Source of the DNA: Plakobranchus ocellatus
Taxonomy: Eukaryota > Mollusca > Gastropoda > Plakobranchidae
DNA length: 34,537 nucleotides
Direction of reading: 5' to 3'
Assembly (NCBI GenBank): GCA_019648995.1
Contig: BLXT01000880.1
Coordinates: 56,589 to 91,125, forward strand
A program made the position numbers and the translations under genes. Each line of letters opens with the position of its first letter. The first letter of the stretch is position 1. The notes under the pieces were generated by a model. It had not been told where the DNA came from, ran no database searches, and saw only the letters and a program-made list of their open reading frames with translations. This document shows, in pieces, positions 1 through 13,200 of this stretch.

Positions 1-1436
1 GGGAGGGAAAGGAGCTAATTAAGCAGGGCTGGATATATTGAATTGAATAGGAAATGGTTCAATTAAAGCTGTCGTAGAAAGAATCTCAAACTATGTAGAG
101 AAATCATTCTATGAATATTGATGTCGATTGGGGCGCCAAAAACAGCATGATTTTTTCCACCAATTCAGTACCGGGACCTCTTTGGAGACTTGGTTTTGCA
201 CTTGCTGCGACTGTAGGGCTTTTCAGTTCTTTTCCTATAATATTTCTATTTGTTTTGCTGACTGAATCTGTCCCGACCATATTTCCTTCAACGTTATTTT
301 TTTTGTTAATGGCTCCCGCAGAAATATTACGCTCACTCAATATACTAACTAATGTTAGGCTTATGCTTTTGCTTTCATTTTCTCATTCAATTACCCCGAT
401 GAAAGTAGTTTAAGTTCTAAGTCCATAATGATCGAAACTTAAGACATCCGTACCATGCCACACAGCTGTTCAAAAGCTTAAGGTCTATAAAGGTTTGATT
501 GAAAACTGTATTCGCACACGAGAGCAACCGAAAATCAGATGAAATCACGTTTCATATCCATTCAGAGAGAACAAAAAAATTGACCATAAATTATAATGGT
601 ATTAATATTGTTGAAAAGAGGGGGCTGCGTGCATTCGGTAGAGTACTTGGCTGCCATGCGATAGGTACCAGTTTGTTTGTTAAGTCCGTGCCTATGAATT
701 TTCTTCGTTCACCCATGACGAGCCAGCATCGGTTCGTTTGTCGGGTATCACCAGGTAATTGGGCGGAGCAAGAGTTAAGACCGCTAGGAGAACAAAGACA
801 ATACCGGGCAAGATTTCTTTTTATGTACTCTAAAATTCCAATGTAACTCCAATGTTCTCTTTGAAGTTTCCCGTTGAAAAAAAAAATTGTTAAAGTTGAC
901 CAAAACTTTACTTTAGATTTGACGTCTTTTGTTTTTGCCCCCCATCCATCCATTTCGGGTCAATTAAATGCAAAAAAAATATTGTGGTCGTGATCAAATT
1001 GGAATTAGACAACTTCTGCTTTGTTAGGCATAATGTGCTAATTTTCCTTTTTGTTTGTTATTCCAATGGAAAAATACATACTGTAAATAATTATCAGATG
1101 GCATGCAGAATCGCTGCGTTAACCAATTTTGAAGAACCTTGTGTACTATCTCCTCAACTCAAAACAATAGTTGGAATGAAAAAAGAGAAACCATCGGTCC
1201 ATTGCTGATACAATTTCAGTTTTATGATCCAAGCAAAAATTAAAGCAAACGTATCCAGCCTTTTTATAGCGTACCGAAACTTGAACGATAAATTTCTCTC
1301 TGCCATTCTGTTCCTCCAAATTACAATTGAAAGATGCTTTATCTTTGGAACTCCCTGAATTCATAAAACTATCCATAATAAGGATTGCCCAGGTCAAGAG
1401 AGTCATTAGGTGGGCCAGTCTTGTTTTATTAAGGTA
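1..1436. other. Left intergenic flank, no convincing gene
   Basis: Several short open frames occur here on both strands (for example 111-413 + and 591-953 -). None has a recognisable domain, splice context or protein-like composition, and overlapping frames of similar length occur on the opposite strand. The only structured piece is a possible tRNA-like SINE fragment near 615-800, listed separately. Confidence 0.5.
615..800 (+). repeat. Possible tRNA-derived SINE fragment
   Basis: The words 'ggtagagtacttggctgcc' followed by 'gataggtaccag' look like the D-arm and anticodon-arm part of a tRNA-derived SINE head. A weak B-box-like 'ggttcg' lies further on at about 731. No flanking target duplication or A-rich tail is obvious, so the boundaries are approximate and the call is tentative. 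Confidence 0.3.
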
Positions 1437-1438
1437 TG

Positions 1439-1496
<58 letters not shown>

Positions 1497-1542
1497 GTCG
1501 TCGTCATCATAACCATCATCATCATCATCATTATCATCATCA
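1437..1542 (-). repeat. (CAT/GAT)n microsatellite, 3' tail of a LINE
   Basis: Nearly pure CAT/ATC trinucleotide repeat with a short CGT-substituted patch around 1495-1505. Read on the minus strand it is (GAT)n and directly follows the LINE-like coding remnant at 1543-1826. It is therefore best explained as that element's repetitive 3' tail. The long poly-His, poly-Ser and poly-Asp frames crossing it are artefacts of the repeat. Confidence 0.85.
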
Positions 1543-1826
1543 ATCCCTTGGTCTTTGTGGCCGTTGGGGCGCAATTGAAGGTTTGTCAACCAGTCTCCTC
1601 CATCTCTCTCTCTATTCTCCGCTTCTCTTAGAGTATCACTCAACTTTAAGCCTGTCGATTATGAGATGTTGCCTTCCCATCGTTTCCTCCGTCTACATGT
1701 CCTTCTCACCCCGTGCACAGTACCCTGCAGGAATGTGTTGGCAAGCCCCTGTGATTGTGTGACATGTCCATACCATTTCAGTTTCTGTTTTTTTCACAAT
1801 TGTGAGGAGGTCGTCATGGTTTCCGA
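1543..1826 (-). mobile_element. 5'-truncated non-LTR retrotransposon (LINE), C-terminal remnant
   Basis: The minus strand reads as the conserved C-terminal tail that follows the reverse transcriptase domain in many invertebrate LINEs. It contains LKWYGHVT, then a 'LQGTV' segment, then an Arg-rich RRKRW block, then a 'TGLKLSDTLREAENRER' block. From knowledge of the family, the pattern K-x-[KR]-W-x-GHV...ILQGTVxGxRRRGRxxKxW...TGL...A.DR is typical. The copy is dead: the A-run before QKLKWYGHV breaks frame and an in-frame TAA precedes STGLKLS. It is truncated to a few hundred bases, as usual for LINEs, and ends in (GAT)n. The clade was not determined. Confidence 0.7.
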
Positions 1827-1827
1827 C

Positions 1828-1853
1828 AGAATCAGAATCAGAATCAGAATCAA
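1828..1853 (+). repeat. (AGAATC)n short tandem repeat
   Basis: About four hexamer units of AGAATC immediately abut the truncated 5' side of the minus-strand LINE remnant. It may mark the insertion junction or be an independent microsatellite. Confidence 0.75.
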
Positions 1854-1865
1854 ATAATCTAATAA

Positions 1866-4150
1866 ACTTTGAGACAAAAGCTAACCGTGCCCGCCGATTC
1901 TAGCTGAGTTTGTTGTCCTCCGAAAAGAGATACCTGTGATGCGTATGACTATCATCTCATACCAACAATCATAATCACACATACTCTCTCTCTCTCACCA
2001 TGGTAACTTTAGAAAATAGCTACAGTACAATATTGACTGTGTTAAAAAGCGATTGAACTGATGTTTGTAGTGATTGGAATCTAGCACAGAATTTAAAAAT
2101 CCGGTGGCGCTGTGCACATCCATTCCGTATTTAGTTGAAGTTGTGATAGACATATCTTTTTATGTGAGACAAGTTGGCTAACCCACGCCAGAATCCGGCA
2201 ATCGATTCTGATAAAAAATATTCTGCTTACATGTTTCCTTTTTCTTTCCTTTTAAGTATTATTCATTAATTGTCTATTTTTGTTAACAAAAAATTTTTTT
2301 TAAAGGCCAGCTTTCTATTAGCTCTGAGTTGTTATTCTTTAATAAAATGGGCTTTGTTTTTCTCATGGGAAAAACTCATGGCTCATATTTTGATTTAGTC
2401 TAGGTCAAGCCGATCTGCACAATAATAATTATGGTTTGTCCGGGGGTTTGCGTCAGTCCTTGCACTAGTTTATAGTAGACTATTAAATAATGGACCACCA
2501 TGACTTTTTTTGGTCGACTGAAACCTAAGTTTTGAACAATAATTTTTGTGTTTACGTCGCTGTTTGCATTACAAACATCATGACTGTGGGCTTCATCTCC
2601 TACATTCTCCCGCAGTTAAAAAAAACACACAACCAGAGAGAGAAATGGAGGCTCACGTTATTTATTTGTTATCTAGTCTAGTCTTGTACGATTGAGATCC
2701 AAGAAGCAAACCTCTCTTGAATCTAAATTTGGTCGTCGATGTAACAAAGCTATAGATTTCTTTCTTTATACACCTTTCGCCTCGCTCCAACAATGTACCT
2801 TGAGAAACGAAATTTTGATCCAATGGCTAATTAAAAAGTAGGACAGTGTTTCCTCGTTAATAATTTGAAACAAGATTTGTCAATTTCTAGGTCACACCAC
2901 CACAAATGTTGCAGCTTTACATGCAGCGGTTGTCGAGCAGTTAGTGGACAAAATTTGTAGTCCTACAATTATATATATTATATGTATATATATTTCTTTA
3001 GGTCTATATATGAGGTAGATGATGCTGATGAAGTGGTAACAGTTAAAAAAAAAACAAAAACAAAACAAAACAAAAAACAAATAAAAAACTTTGAGTAAAT
3101 TGGAGTTACCACACCATCATCTTCGAAACATTCAAATTCACAATCAGAAAAAAAAAAATGACTGTAATATAATTTTCCAACTCTCTGTCATAATCATATG
3201 AGATAGGCCTACATGTATTGTGCAACAGCTGAGTAAATTCATGGACTGGACACAGATGCCAATAAAGGCTTCTTGTCAAAATGATGGCAGTTCGTGCTCA
3301 GACATTCCAATTTTTACAACCGAGACAGCAATGGGAAAGATTACAACTATTTCTGACAATTTAAAAAAAACCAAAAGGTATTTTTTTTCCTGTAGGCCTA
3401 AGACACCGACTAACATACTCCTCAATCCTCTTCAAACACAAGAGCAATATTTTGCCAATTACTGTATGGTTATGATGTTTGAAATAACTCTCACAATAAT
3501 TTTCTTTGAGTCTTAACTTTTTTTATTTTTTTTATTGACTGTTGTTTTCTCAGATACCCGTATTTCAGATCCTTTAGATGTGTAATCAAATGCAAATAAC
3601 TCATTTTTGAAGAAATTGTGTAAAAAACATGACTCATCTTCTAAATACCGGTAGGCTATCTATTTTTTTTCCTTTATTGTATTTTGTTGATATTTTGTTT
3701 ATTTTTTGTTGTTGTTGGTTTTTCCTCTAATAAACACTGTGTGCAGTTACAAATTGTATGTGTGGTAATTATTTTGATGTAACTCATCTCAAAATGGATA
3801 GCTGATCCAACTAAGCTAAAGCACGTGGTAGGGTTTAATCATTATAAACTTTGTATCTAGTGGAAATAACAGCTGCATGTTAAAAAAAAAATAATGATGA
3901 AGTTTAAGTGTAAATGCTAAACGGTTACACATTAGAAAGAATCTATAGCATTTGCGCCACTTTGCTTTCGTATTTACTTTCATGTTGTACAGAACTGTAA
4001 TCTACTCACGATTAAACTAAATAAAAAATACATCAATTATATTAATATGTATACACACATAAATATATTAAAGGCTAAGTGGGAGATCAAATAAAAGGAC
4101 GATGATTCATTCCCACTCTTAGCAGTTAGAAAATACAATTTTCAAGCAAA
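1866..4150. other. Intergenic / upstream region of GEMIN4
   Basis: No exon, RNA gene or repeat of note was found. The sequence is AT-rich with homopolymer runs and short (TA)n near 2970-3010. The stretch just before 4151 should contain the GEMIN4 5' UTR and promoter. I see no strong TATA box at a convincing spacing and cannot place the transcription start. Confidence 0.4.
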
Positions 4151-4258
4151 ATGGCTGAACACTCTGAGCAGGCGACGACTCGAAGTGATGAGGGAAATAA
4201 AAAGGAAATTAGCATTGCTGTCCAACTTGTACATGCAATAATTGAAAAATGGAGAACC
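4151..4258 (+). CDS. GEMIN4: GEMIN4 exon 1 (start codon)
   Basis: Encodes exactly 36 codons from an ATG in good context (aaaATGG), then donor GTAAGT. It ends in phase 0 and joins in frame to exon 2. The encoded helix-like stretch IAVQLVHAIIEKW suits the N-terminus of a helical repeat protein. This is the least certain exon because N-terminal conservation with human Gemin4 is weak. Confidence 0.65.
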
Positions 4259-7200
4259 GTAAGTATCACGAACCGATCCTAAATAAGTGGATCTAAAGGT
4301 TAAAAACGTGAGCTAGATTATATCTAGAGATTGTCATGCAATAAACGAAAGTTATTTTTAAAAAAAATTTATTTAAAAGGTCTGCTGAGTTCAGAACTCT
4401 GGTCTCTCTAGATTCTAAAGACTAGATCTAGGCCTATTGTTATATTTAGTGGGACTTGATTATCTTAGTTTAGCGGGCCAAAACCAGGATTATGCTGATA
4501 TTTTAACGATACAGTACAGATCTAGATCAAGATCTACTTAGTCTCATTAAAACCAGAGACTTATATTACTTCCAGGCTTTAAAATTGTTTCTTTAGGGCC
4601 TTAAATGCTTTTAAAGGTTTAGATCTAGATCTAGATTCTAGATCTAGATCTAGGCCTTGATTTTTGAATTTTCATTTTTATTTGAAATACACAAATGCAT
4701 GGAAGTAAATTGTTTATTCGTAAGAAGGTGAAAATATGCTGACCCATGATAAACTTGATCTTTGTGTCCTACTACGGCAATCTGCTTGGCAGGCCAGGAA
4801 TCTGGTCTCCCTAACCATAGGATAGACAGACCAAAATCCTAGTGTCTTCAGTCAAACTGGCTAGATAGACCAGAAGGCTGGTCTCCCTAGCCTCTTCCTT
4901 ATTGAAAAAAAGATTGAAAATCTAGATCTAGATCTATACTAAAGGCCTAGACAAAAAAACCCCTAGAATTTGATCTATGTCTCTCTGAGACTTAAATGTT
5001 TGGCACTAAATTATAAAAAAGACTTCTGTATGAATGCAAGGATGGGACTGTGGATTCAGCTGTGCTTTTGAGTTGCAACATACAACCACTTAGAAGTTAT
5101 ATATGGAACATTTTGTAGCCTATATATTCTTTGCATCATCTGTATTTTTTAAAGCTATAAACTATAATGACATAAGCCTATTTAGATTTAAACTGGGGCG
5201 GTTCAACTAAAACGGGACAACCATGATCTCATTTGGGATATAGCTTACTTTTTTGCTAAAAATTTAAATGTTTTTGAACAAAGTTAAGGCGTGTTCCACA
5301 AACATAAAATCAGAATGTCCCAAAAACATAAAATTTTCAACTTTAACAAATATACATATATTATATATCAAACGAAAGAAAATTTATATAATGCTGAATT
5401 CAAATTTAAAACTCTCTTGACCTAGAGAGCTTTGTTTTTTAAGTTACAGTCAAAGGAATGTACCTTACTTCTGATCTGAGATAGGCTTTTTTTAAATAAT
5501 CATTTTCCGCACTACTCCATCATCTTTTGAGCATATATGTTCTCAAAGAAGCAATTAAAAGCAGTAAAACATTCACGAAAATGTGTTTGTATGAATGGAG
5601 CATCTCACATCGCTTGTGTGAGCGTTCATGATATGCGTAACTAGGCCTGGTGTGTCGCAATTGTCATACATACGCACTTTTTGTGTGTCCGTGCGTCGGA
5701 TAACGCAGTCACACTCGTTTAGGCCTACTTGTTCACAAACCGCCAAAATATATCGCTTTTTGTATGATTGCTACAGTGTTTTCACCCTATAACTATTGAA
5801 TATATGTTAAACGAACTAAAATAAGTTATGTTATTGGCGTAAATGAGGCGAAAGCGCGTTACGGATAGCATTTTAGCGATCTCCGCAAGTCTAGATCTAC
5901 ACTGCGATTGCGTACTCTTAAAGCGTACACCCGGCGACACACAAGACAAATTTACGGCTAAACATACTTTAAAGGGATGTTTGGGAATATCCGGTACTGT
6001 GAAATCAACGATACCGATAGATTTTACTTACGTACAAAAAAGGTTGATGGAACACTTTTTGTATGACGAGAACGGGTTACCGAAAGTGAAAGTGGGTACC
6101 TCCGGCGGAAGCGTCACACTGCATGTGCGCATGCATTGTATGGCTCTAGCAGCTAAAAATAATAAAATTATCGCGAAACATCGGTATGTTCCGATAGGTA
6201 GAATCCCATTTGAGTTTCACACAAAAAAGATTTGGCATATTTTGAATAATGAAATCTGGATCTAGAGTTCTAGAATTACTAAATCTGCCTTTTATATGGA
6301 ATATATACATAGAACTAAATGTAAATATGCAAGGTGACAGCATCTTTACTGAGGAGGAAAATGTTTTCAACATAAAGACGGTGAAATGATGCAACTTGGA
6401 AACCAATAGATGGCACCAAAAGGTTTTGGACTAACCTGATTTTCAAGATCATTTGAATCGTTTATGCAATAGTATTTGACAGCCAATAAGAACAAAATGT
6501 AATATATGTATGTATTAGTTTTCCATTTTCAATTCTCTCTACTTTATCAAGAAGTTAAAAAGAGCAATTTTTTTTTTCACCTTGAGATCATTTTTCTTTA
6601 GATATATGAACTTAGTTATATATGTGGAATCGTAGGGTCATAATTTTTTGCTTGCATTTTCTCATCTTCTAACAAACTCCTCTCAAGACATCACTCAATT
6701 TAGCTTCTAGTGCTTGGGACTGAGCAAACTGAGTCAAGGAATTTGATGAGGATGGCATCATGCTGTAGTAAAAACTCGGTTTATGTGACAATTTTTTTTT
6801 TACTTAATTGTCTAATTTCAAATGTCAAGTTCAATTTGAAGAATGCCAGTGGATGTTATATTTTTTAAATAGACTAGATAAATCTCTTACATACTTTTCT
6901 CTAAGACCTGCATTCTAATATCAAAGACCTAGATCTTGCAAATCCTGACTCTTGTGGTAGACTAAAATCTATCAATTTTATATTGTATATTTTTAATTTA
7001 AATACAGTCCCAAAACTTTGCTTGTGTCACTCAAAAATGTATTTTCGTACCAATTTTTACACTGTGAATTCCTAGAGGTATTCCAACACTATATGAAAAA
7101 GAATTTAAGATAAAGTAGTTCAGATTCTAGATTCATCCACTAGATCTAGAAATATTTCAAAATGCTTAAATCCAATTAAAAAATTTTACCCTTCTAGTTT

Positions 7201-10200
7201 CTACATCTAATCTCAGATTGTTTTCGCTCTTGAAATCTAGAGTATAGATATTAAATGCAAATTAGATTAGATATATGTTCATCTTGATTTGATTCCCAGT
7301 GTATAGAAATAGTAACCAAAATGAATTACCCTGTCTGGTTTTTATTGTAATTTTTGTATCTAATCTCAGCTAGTTGTCCCTCTTGTCCATCTTGATTTGA
7401 TTTCAATTATATTGAAACTCTAACCTACATGAATAACTGCGTCTGATTTTTTGTGTGTTACTTTGCTCTGTTTCTTTCTCAATAAATTTATTCTGTTGCC
7501 TAGACACTTTGCTAAAAATGACTGAAAATGTCGCAGCTAGAAGATCATCTAATTCAGCTGCTACCAAAAAATCCCTCAAATCATACCATAACTGGAAAAA
7601 TTTCTTTATTCCATCCAATATTTTAATGACTGGCAACAAAAGTTTATGAGGTTTGAAGGCAACTTTCTATAAAGTAAATTCTACTTATTACTCTGATTTG
7701 TAACTGTGAAACAAGCCTCTCTGATAACAGTACAATTATAACGAAATTGAAGTTGAAAAAATAATCCATTTGTTCAAGAAAGAGAAGTTTGAGGATCATT
7801 AGGATGCAGAGGTGGTTGGTTTTTGTGTTTATTTTGCAAATTAATTTACATTAAAAAGTAGGAGATGGTACTCACTAACATCACTTGATTGTTACAAAAG
7901 CTTAACAATATAGCTGTTGATAAAGAAAAAACAAAAAACAAAAAAAACAAAAAAACTTTTGCCTTTGTTTTGATACATTACCAACATCGCAGTTACGTTT
8001 TGACACATTACCGACATTGCACTTAATAGAAGACTAGAGATGGGATGTGTTTTAAAAAGAAATGAAAAGGTAAATTTATAAAGGTGTTGGGGTAAGAAAA
8101 TAAGGAGGAAACACCGAGAAGTCTTAAGGGTTTCTATGTTCTGTGGAACGTAAGAAAAGATGGAAAGAAGGAGAAAAAAAGAAAGGGATACAATTGTTTG
8201 TAAATGCAATAGGTCCTGTATTGCAAGGCTTACTAGCAGCCAAAACATAAAGGATTAATAATATGTTGTTTAAACATTTAAAAAAAAAAAGAGAAAATAC
8301 CTGTCTCAAGAAGTCTTGAAAGTGGGAAGTCGAATTTAGAGCATTTTAAATTATTGGAGCTTCTTTCTGTGAGGTTTGCATGAATGATAACTGCATAGAG
8401 CTATGTTTAATTGAACTAATTTAATTAAAATGTGATTTATTAAAAATATTTTTGGAAAAGGAATTTTAAAGGAAAGAAAAAAAAAATTGAATTTTTTTTC
8501 TCAAAAGTGTTATATCTAACATTCAACTGATCTGGTCTGGTCTCAAGATAATTTGCTCCTCTTCTTTTGCAGAACATGACAGAGGATGATGAAACGGATA
8601 GTTTTGCTTCAGAAATGGCCAGAGGACTTACCGTGGCTGGCATTTCTCAAAGAGGACAGGAAGTTGTAGAGATGCATGCTCTCCTGCTGAAAAGTCTGCT
8701 TGATCAGCCGTAAGTTAAGTACAGTCCACTTGACTTTATTCCAATCACTTCAAAAAAAAGAAAGAAAAAATAATAGTCAAAATATATGGTGATGGAAAAA
8801 AAAAGAAGTAATTTCTCCAATCTTTTTGAGATAAAAAAAAAAATTTTTGTGATTATGCTGTTGTGGAATAAAGGAATTGTTTCTTTCTTTGTTGGGATTT
8901 TTTTTTTCTATCTTGAAGGGAAACTGTATTGTATTGCAAATGTAACATATAAAAACTTATGCTTATTTAAAGTATTATCTTCTAACTAATTCATGTCAAT
9001 TTGTAACTGAAAAGTACAAGTAGAGTGCCCTTATGTAAAGTGTAAAACCTATAAATTCTCTTCTTTGATTTCAAGCCCTAGATTCTATTAATGTGTAATT
9101 ATAATATATCATCAGGCATTTTTGGATTTCATGTGAAGTTTGCTAAGCAGAGGGTAGCCATTTTTTTTTCAATTCATTGATCAAGTTATGATAGCATTAA
9201 ATCTATTGCAATAGAAATCTTTATTTAAGGCAACGCCATTTTACTTTTGAATGAAATGGGGGAGTAAATTTTACTTTTACTAGTGTCATAATATTGATTT
9301 AAAATTTTATGCTTGGAAAATGATTTAAAATTAAACTAAATTTTTGTAGTAGATATCAGTTAATTGATATATATATTCTAAGGTATGTTTGATTACTTTG
9401 CTGACAAAAACGAATAAATTTATTTATACTAAAATGATTTTGAAAGTAACTTTTTTTTTTCTATGTCATACTTGATAAATCTTGTGCCCAGACTTAGTCA
9501 AAATTAAGCTGAGAATTTAAAGCATCTCTGACCAACAAACAGGATTGGAAGTACATTGTATTTGAGAAAATAAAGTTTATTGGGGCCCACATGTATAGAT
9601 TGGAAATACATTACCTCTAACTCATTTTTCACCCATGAAAACTATTTTTGTTATACTAATGCCTGCTTTGATTTTGATATATTCATAATATAATAAAGGT
9701 GCAAACCAGTTGACTCAAGTCCCCTCCCTGAGAACTGTATCACCTGGAAGGAATATTTTCAACTGTTGACAAATAATGAGCTTGCATGGCATGAAATTGC
9801 TCATCATGTAAGTAATCTCAATTATTGCTGGTTAGTAATAATAATTATATCAAGTAGGTTCAGTTTTGATTTTAGCATTATACATTTGTATGATGAAGTT
9901 TTTGAGTTATTGTATTAAAAAAAAAAGAAAAAAATTGCAGAGATGAAAGCTCTTTTGCGTAAAAAAAATTAAACACTTAACATGTATTTTGATTTAGTGT
10001 ACTAAACTACTAAATGTTCTTCAAGTTTCTGGCCTCCTGGAGGAAAAAGGTAACAGTCTTCAGCTGCAACCTCAAATTTTTTTTTCTTTTAATGGGTTAA
10101 GATTTATATTGTAATTATTTTAAAATTTATCATCTTCTCTAAAAGTATCACTTCAAACTATAGAGCTAAGATTATATTGCAGCCTTCAAATAGAGCAGTC

Positions 10201-13200
10201 AAATTTCAAAATACTATATATAAGGGTGGAAAGAAGAAATGAGTGAATCCACTTCCATTCTTAAAAACACCATTGCATTTGTTTCTAATGTTTTGTTTTC
10301 CACGTATCTATTTAAATTTATACTTAAGTAAAAAAAATCATTACATAAAAGCTGCTAGAACTATAGAACCCAACCCCAACTAAAAAAAAACCAAAAGAAC
10401 AACACAAAACAGTAAACAATAAATGTGGCCAGCTTATAGTGAAAAACATGCGGTTTTTTTAGTCCCAGGCATGAAAAAGTATAGAAACTCTTATAGTTTG
10501 TCATTAAATTAAAATCGTCTTTGTTGTGTCTTAGTTTCTTTTGTTTTGTTTTATATTGTTGTTTTTGGCCTTTTTTTTTTGTCATAAGTTGTTAAGGTAA
10601 TTGTGGCATATTTCTTGAATTGAGATACACATTGCTCTTGCAGGTAATTCTTTTACTATTCAGTATCATATATATGTTCCTGATCTTCATAATGGTAAAA
10701 AAAAAAAAGGGAGACAAGTTAAGTTATTTCTGTGACAAATTTTTAGGTACCTATTTTTTTTAAACAAACGTTCTCATGATAGAATGCAATCAAATCAAAA
10801 TTCATCTTTGTCAAATTTTTGTGCGTGACTTTAAACTCATTGCCATTAGTTGTAAGATTTGATAATATGCTTTTGACATTTCATTGGTAATTTTGGTGTA
10901 TGTGAATAAGGAGCTAAAGAGAGAGATATTTTGTTACTTTTTCTTACCAGTAATTATCATATGAAATGGTCAAACATAGGGAAAAAGAAAAAAAAATTAG
11001 TCCATAACTTAAAAGATCACAGTTGTATTTGTAAAAGAAAAATCACATTCTATGGCTCATCTATATAATTGAATATTTATTTGGCCTCAAGCTGTTTTTG
11101 TGGTCTTCTTTATTAAACAATTCAAATCATTAAAATTTGATGCTTGGCCCCTTCTGTGTACTTGAGAAAGCTTTTGAATCTATAGAAAATATTAACATTT
11201 TTAGCGGTTTTTTTCCCATCATCTTTTGAAAAAAAGACCAATTTTGGTTATAACTTTTTGTGAGCATGTTTCTTTCTTTTTTTTTTTTTTTTTTGTTGCA
11301 ACAATGCATTTACAATGATTTAAGCTACCAGCTATGAGACAAATATACATTCAAATGTTCTTTTTTTGATTTTTGGTTTTGTGCTTGTTTGTGCGCAGAC
11401 AGTGCCTTTTATGACACTTGGTGTGGCAAACTGTTACCTTCAGCATCTTTTGGAACATGTCACATGCAAAATCGGTGGTAAAGGTGTTACACCCCAAGAT
11501 GTTGCGCTCTGTGTTTTAGGTCTCAATATAGGCCTTGGATTTATTCTGGATCTGCTCTTACTGCAGGAGAACCCAGACAATGGTGAGTGAGTGAGTAGCT
11601 TGATTAGACATGAAGTTGTGGCAGATTTTTGTACAGGAGCAAGTGCCAAAAGTTGGGCCCCAAAATTGAGTTGTTTTTTTTTTTTGCAGTCTGAACAAAA
11701 AATGTTCTGTTACAAAATGTAAAAGGCCAATTGGGTATCAGTGAGGTATAATTCATGTTAAGTTGGATATTGGGATTAGATCTATGTGAAAAAAAAATGT
11801 GTCTTCCTCTTTACTTCTGGTAAATGAGCTAAAAGCGTTGATGGGTAACCACTTCATCAGTGATCTTGTCATCATTGTTATGAGCAAAAGTTATTTGGTT
11901 GATTAACACAGCAAGGATGCATCCAATATTGATTTTTTAAGCTTAAAGCTTTATCTATTATGCCATTACAGATTCAAGATTCATGTATCGATGAGTTGTT
12001 TTTTTCAAATATGGCTATATGTCTGGCTGTATAACATATCTAAACCTCAGGCCTTATCAACCAACCTTGTTCAGTCACCACCATTACTAATGCTGACATT
12101 TAATGCAGAGGAGAAATAGAGAATGTAACTGCAGTAGGAACATTGCCTTCATTGCCAAGAAAAGGCATTCTGTAGGAAAAGCTTTCTTTTTTACTTATCT
12201 TAAAACCTAAAGCTGTGGTATTAATCCTATTAAGCTTCTTGAAGAGTTGATTATTAGAAATGTGCCCAATTTTTTTGCACTTACGAGGGATGTCCGAAAA
12301 GAAACAGGAAAAGGGGCATAACTCAAAGAGTTTTGATCAGATAAATTTGAAACTCACACAGATTGAAGTTCACTCTTCCACTACTTCTCAACGTAATTCC
12401 TGTGGAGATCGATGTATTTTTGCCAGCGCGACAGCAGCGAATTGATACCCACTCGAGAGAAATCAACGTCAAGATTATCAAACCAATTCCTCAATTCACT
12501 GATGAGGTCATCTTCTGTCTCGAAAGCCATGCCTCCTAAATGGCGCTTCAAGGGTCCAAACAAATGAAAGTCAGAGGGTGCCAGGTCTGGACTGTGGGCA
12601 GGATGAGGAAGAATTTCCCAACCGTAGCGCTGCAGCCATTGCTGTGTAAGGTTTGCGACTCCATGACTTGGAAACATCCATCCTCTCCCGTCACCAAAAA
12701 GTTCAAAGTGCAGAGGTCCGCAGCTAAAGTGATGGCTACCGTGTTCTGGGATGCGAAAGGTGTGATCCTCTTAGACATTTTGCCACAGGGTCAGTGTATC
12801 AGTGCTGCCTGATACTGCAGCACTCTTGACCGCCTTAAAGAAGCAATTGGTCGCAAAAGACCTGGGCTTTTGAGAAGGGGTGTTGTGCTTCAGCACGATA
12901 ATGCGACCCCTCATTCAGCAAACCTTACGCAACAATGGCTGCAGCGCTACGGTTGGGAAACTCTTCCTCATCCTGCCCACAGTCCAGACCTGGCACCCTC
13001 TGACTTTCATTTGTTTGGACCCTTGAAGCGCCATTTAGGAGGCATGGCTTTTGAGACAGAAGATGACCTCATCAGTGAATTGAGGAATTGGTTTGATAAT
13101 CTTGACGTTGATTTCTCTCGAGTGGGTATCAATTCGCTGCTGTCGCGCTGGCAAAAATGCATCGATCTCCACGGGGATTATGTTGAGAAGTAGTGGAAGA

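Noticed and set aside
111-413. 100-residue hydrophobic frame at the left end
   Set aside because: Mirrored by an opposite-strand frame of similar length, with no domain, splice site or neighbouring support.
1146-1643. 165-residue minus-strand frame with a long poly-Asp run, and poly-His / poly-Ser frames on the plus strand
   Set aside because: These are the (GAT)n tail and C-terminal remnant of a LINE, not host proteins.
7892-8309. Minus-strand Phe-rich frames in intron 1
   Set aside because: Translation of A/T-rich low-complexity sequence, without recognisable features.
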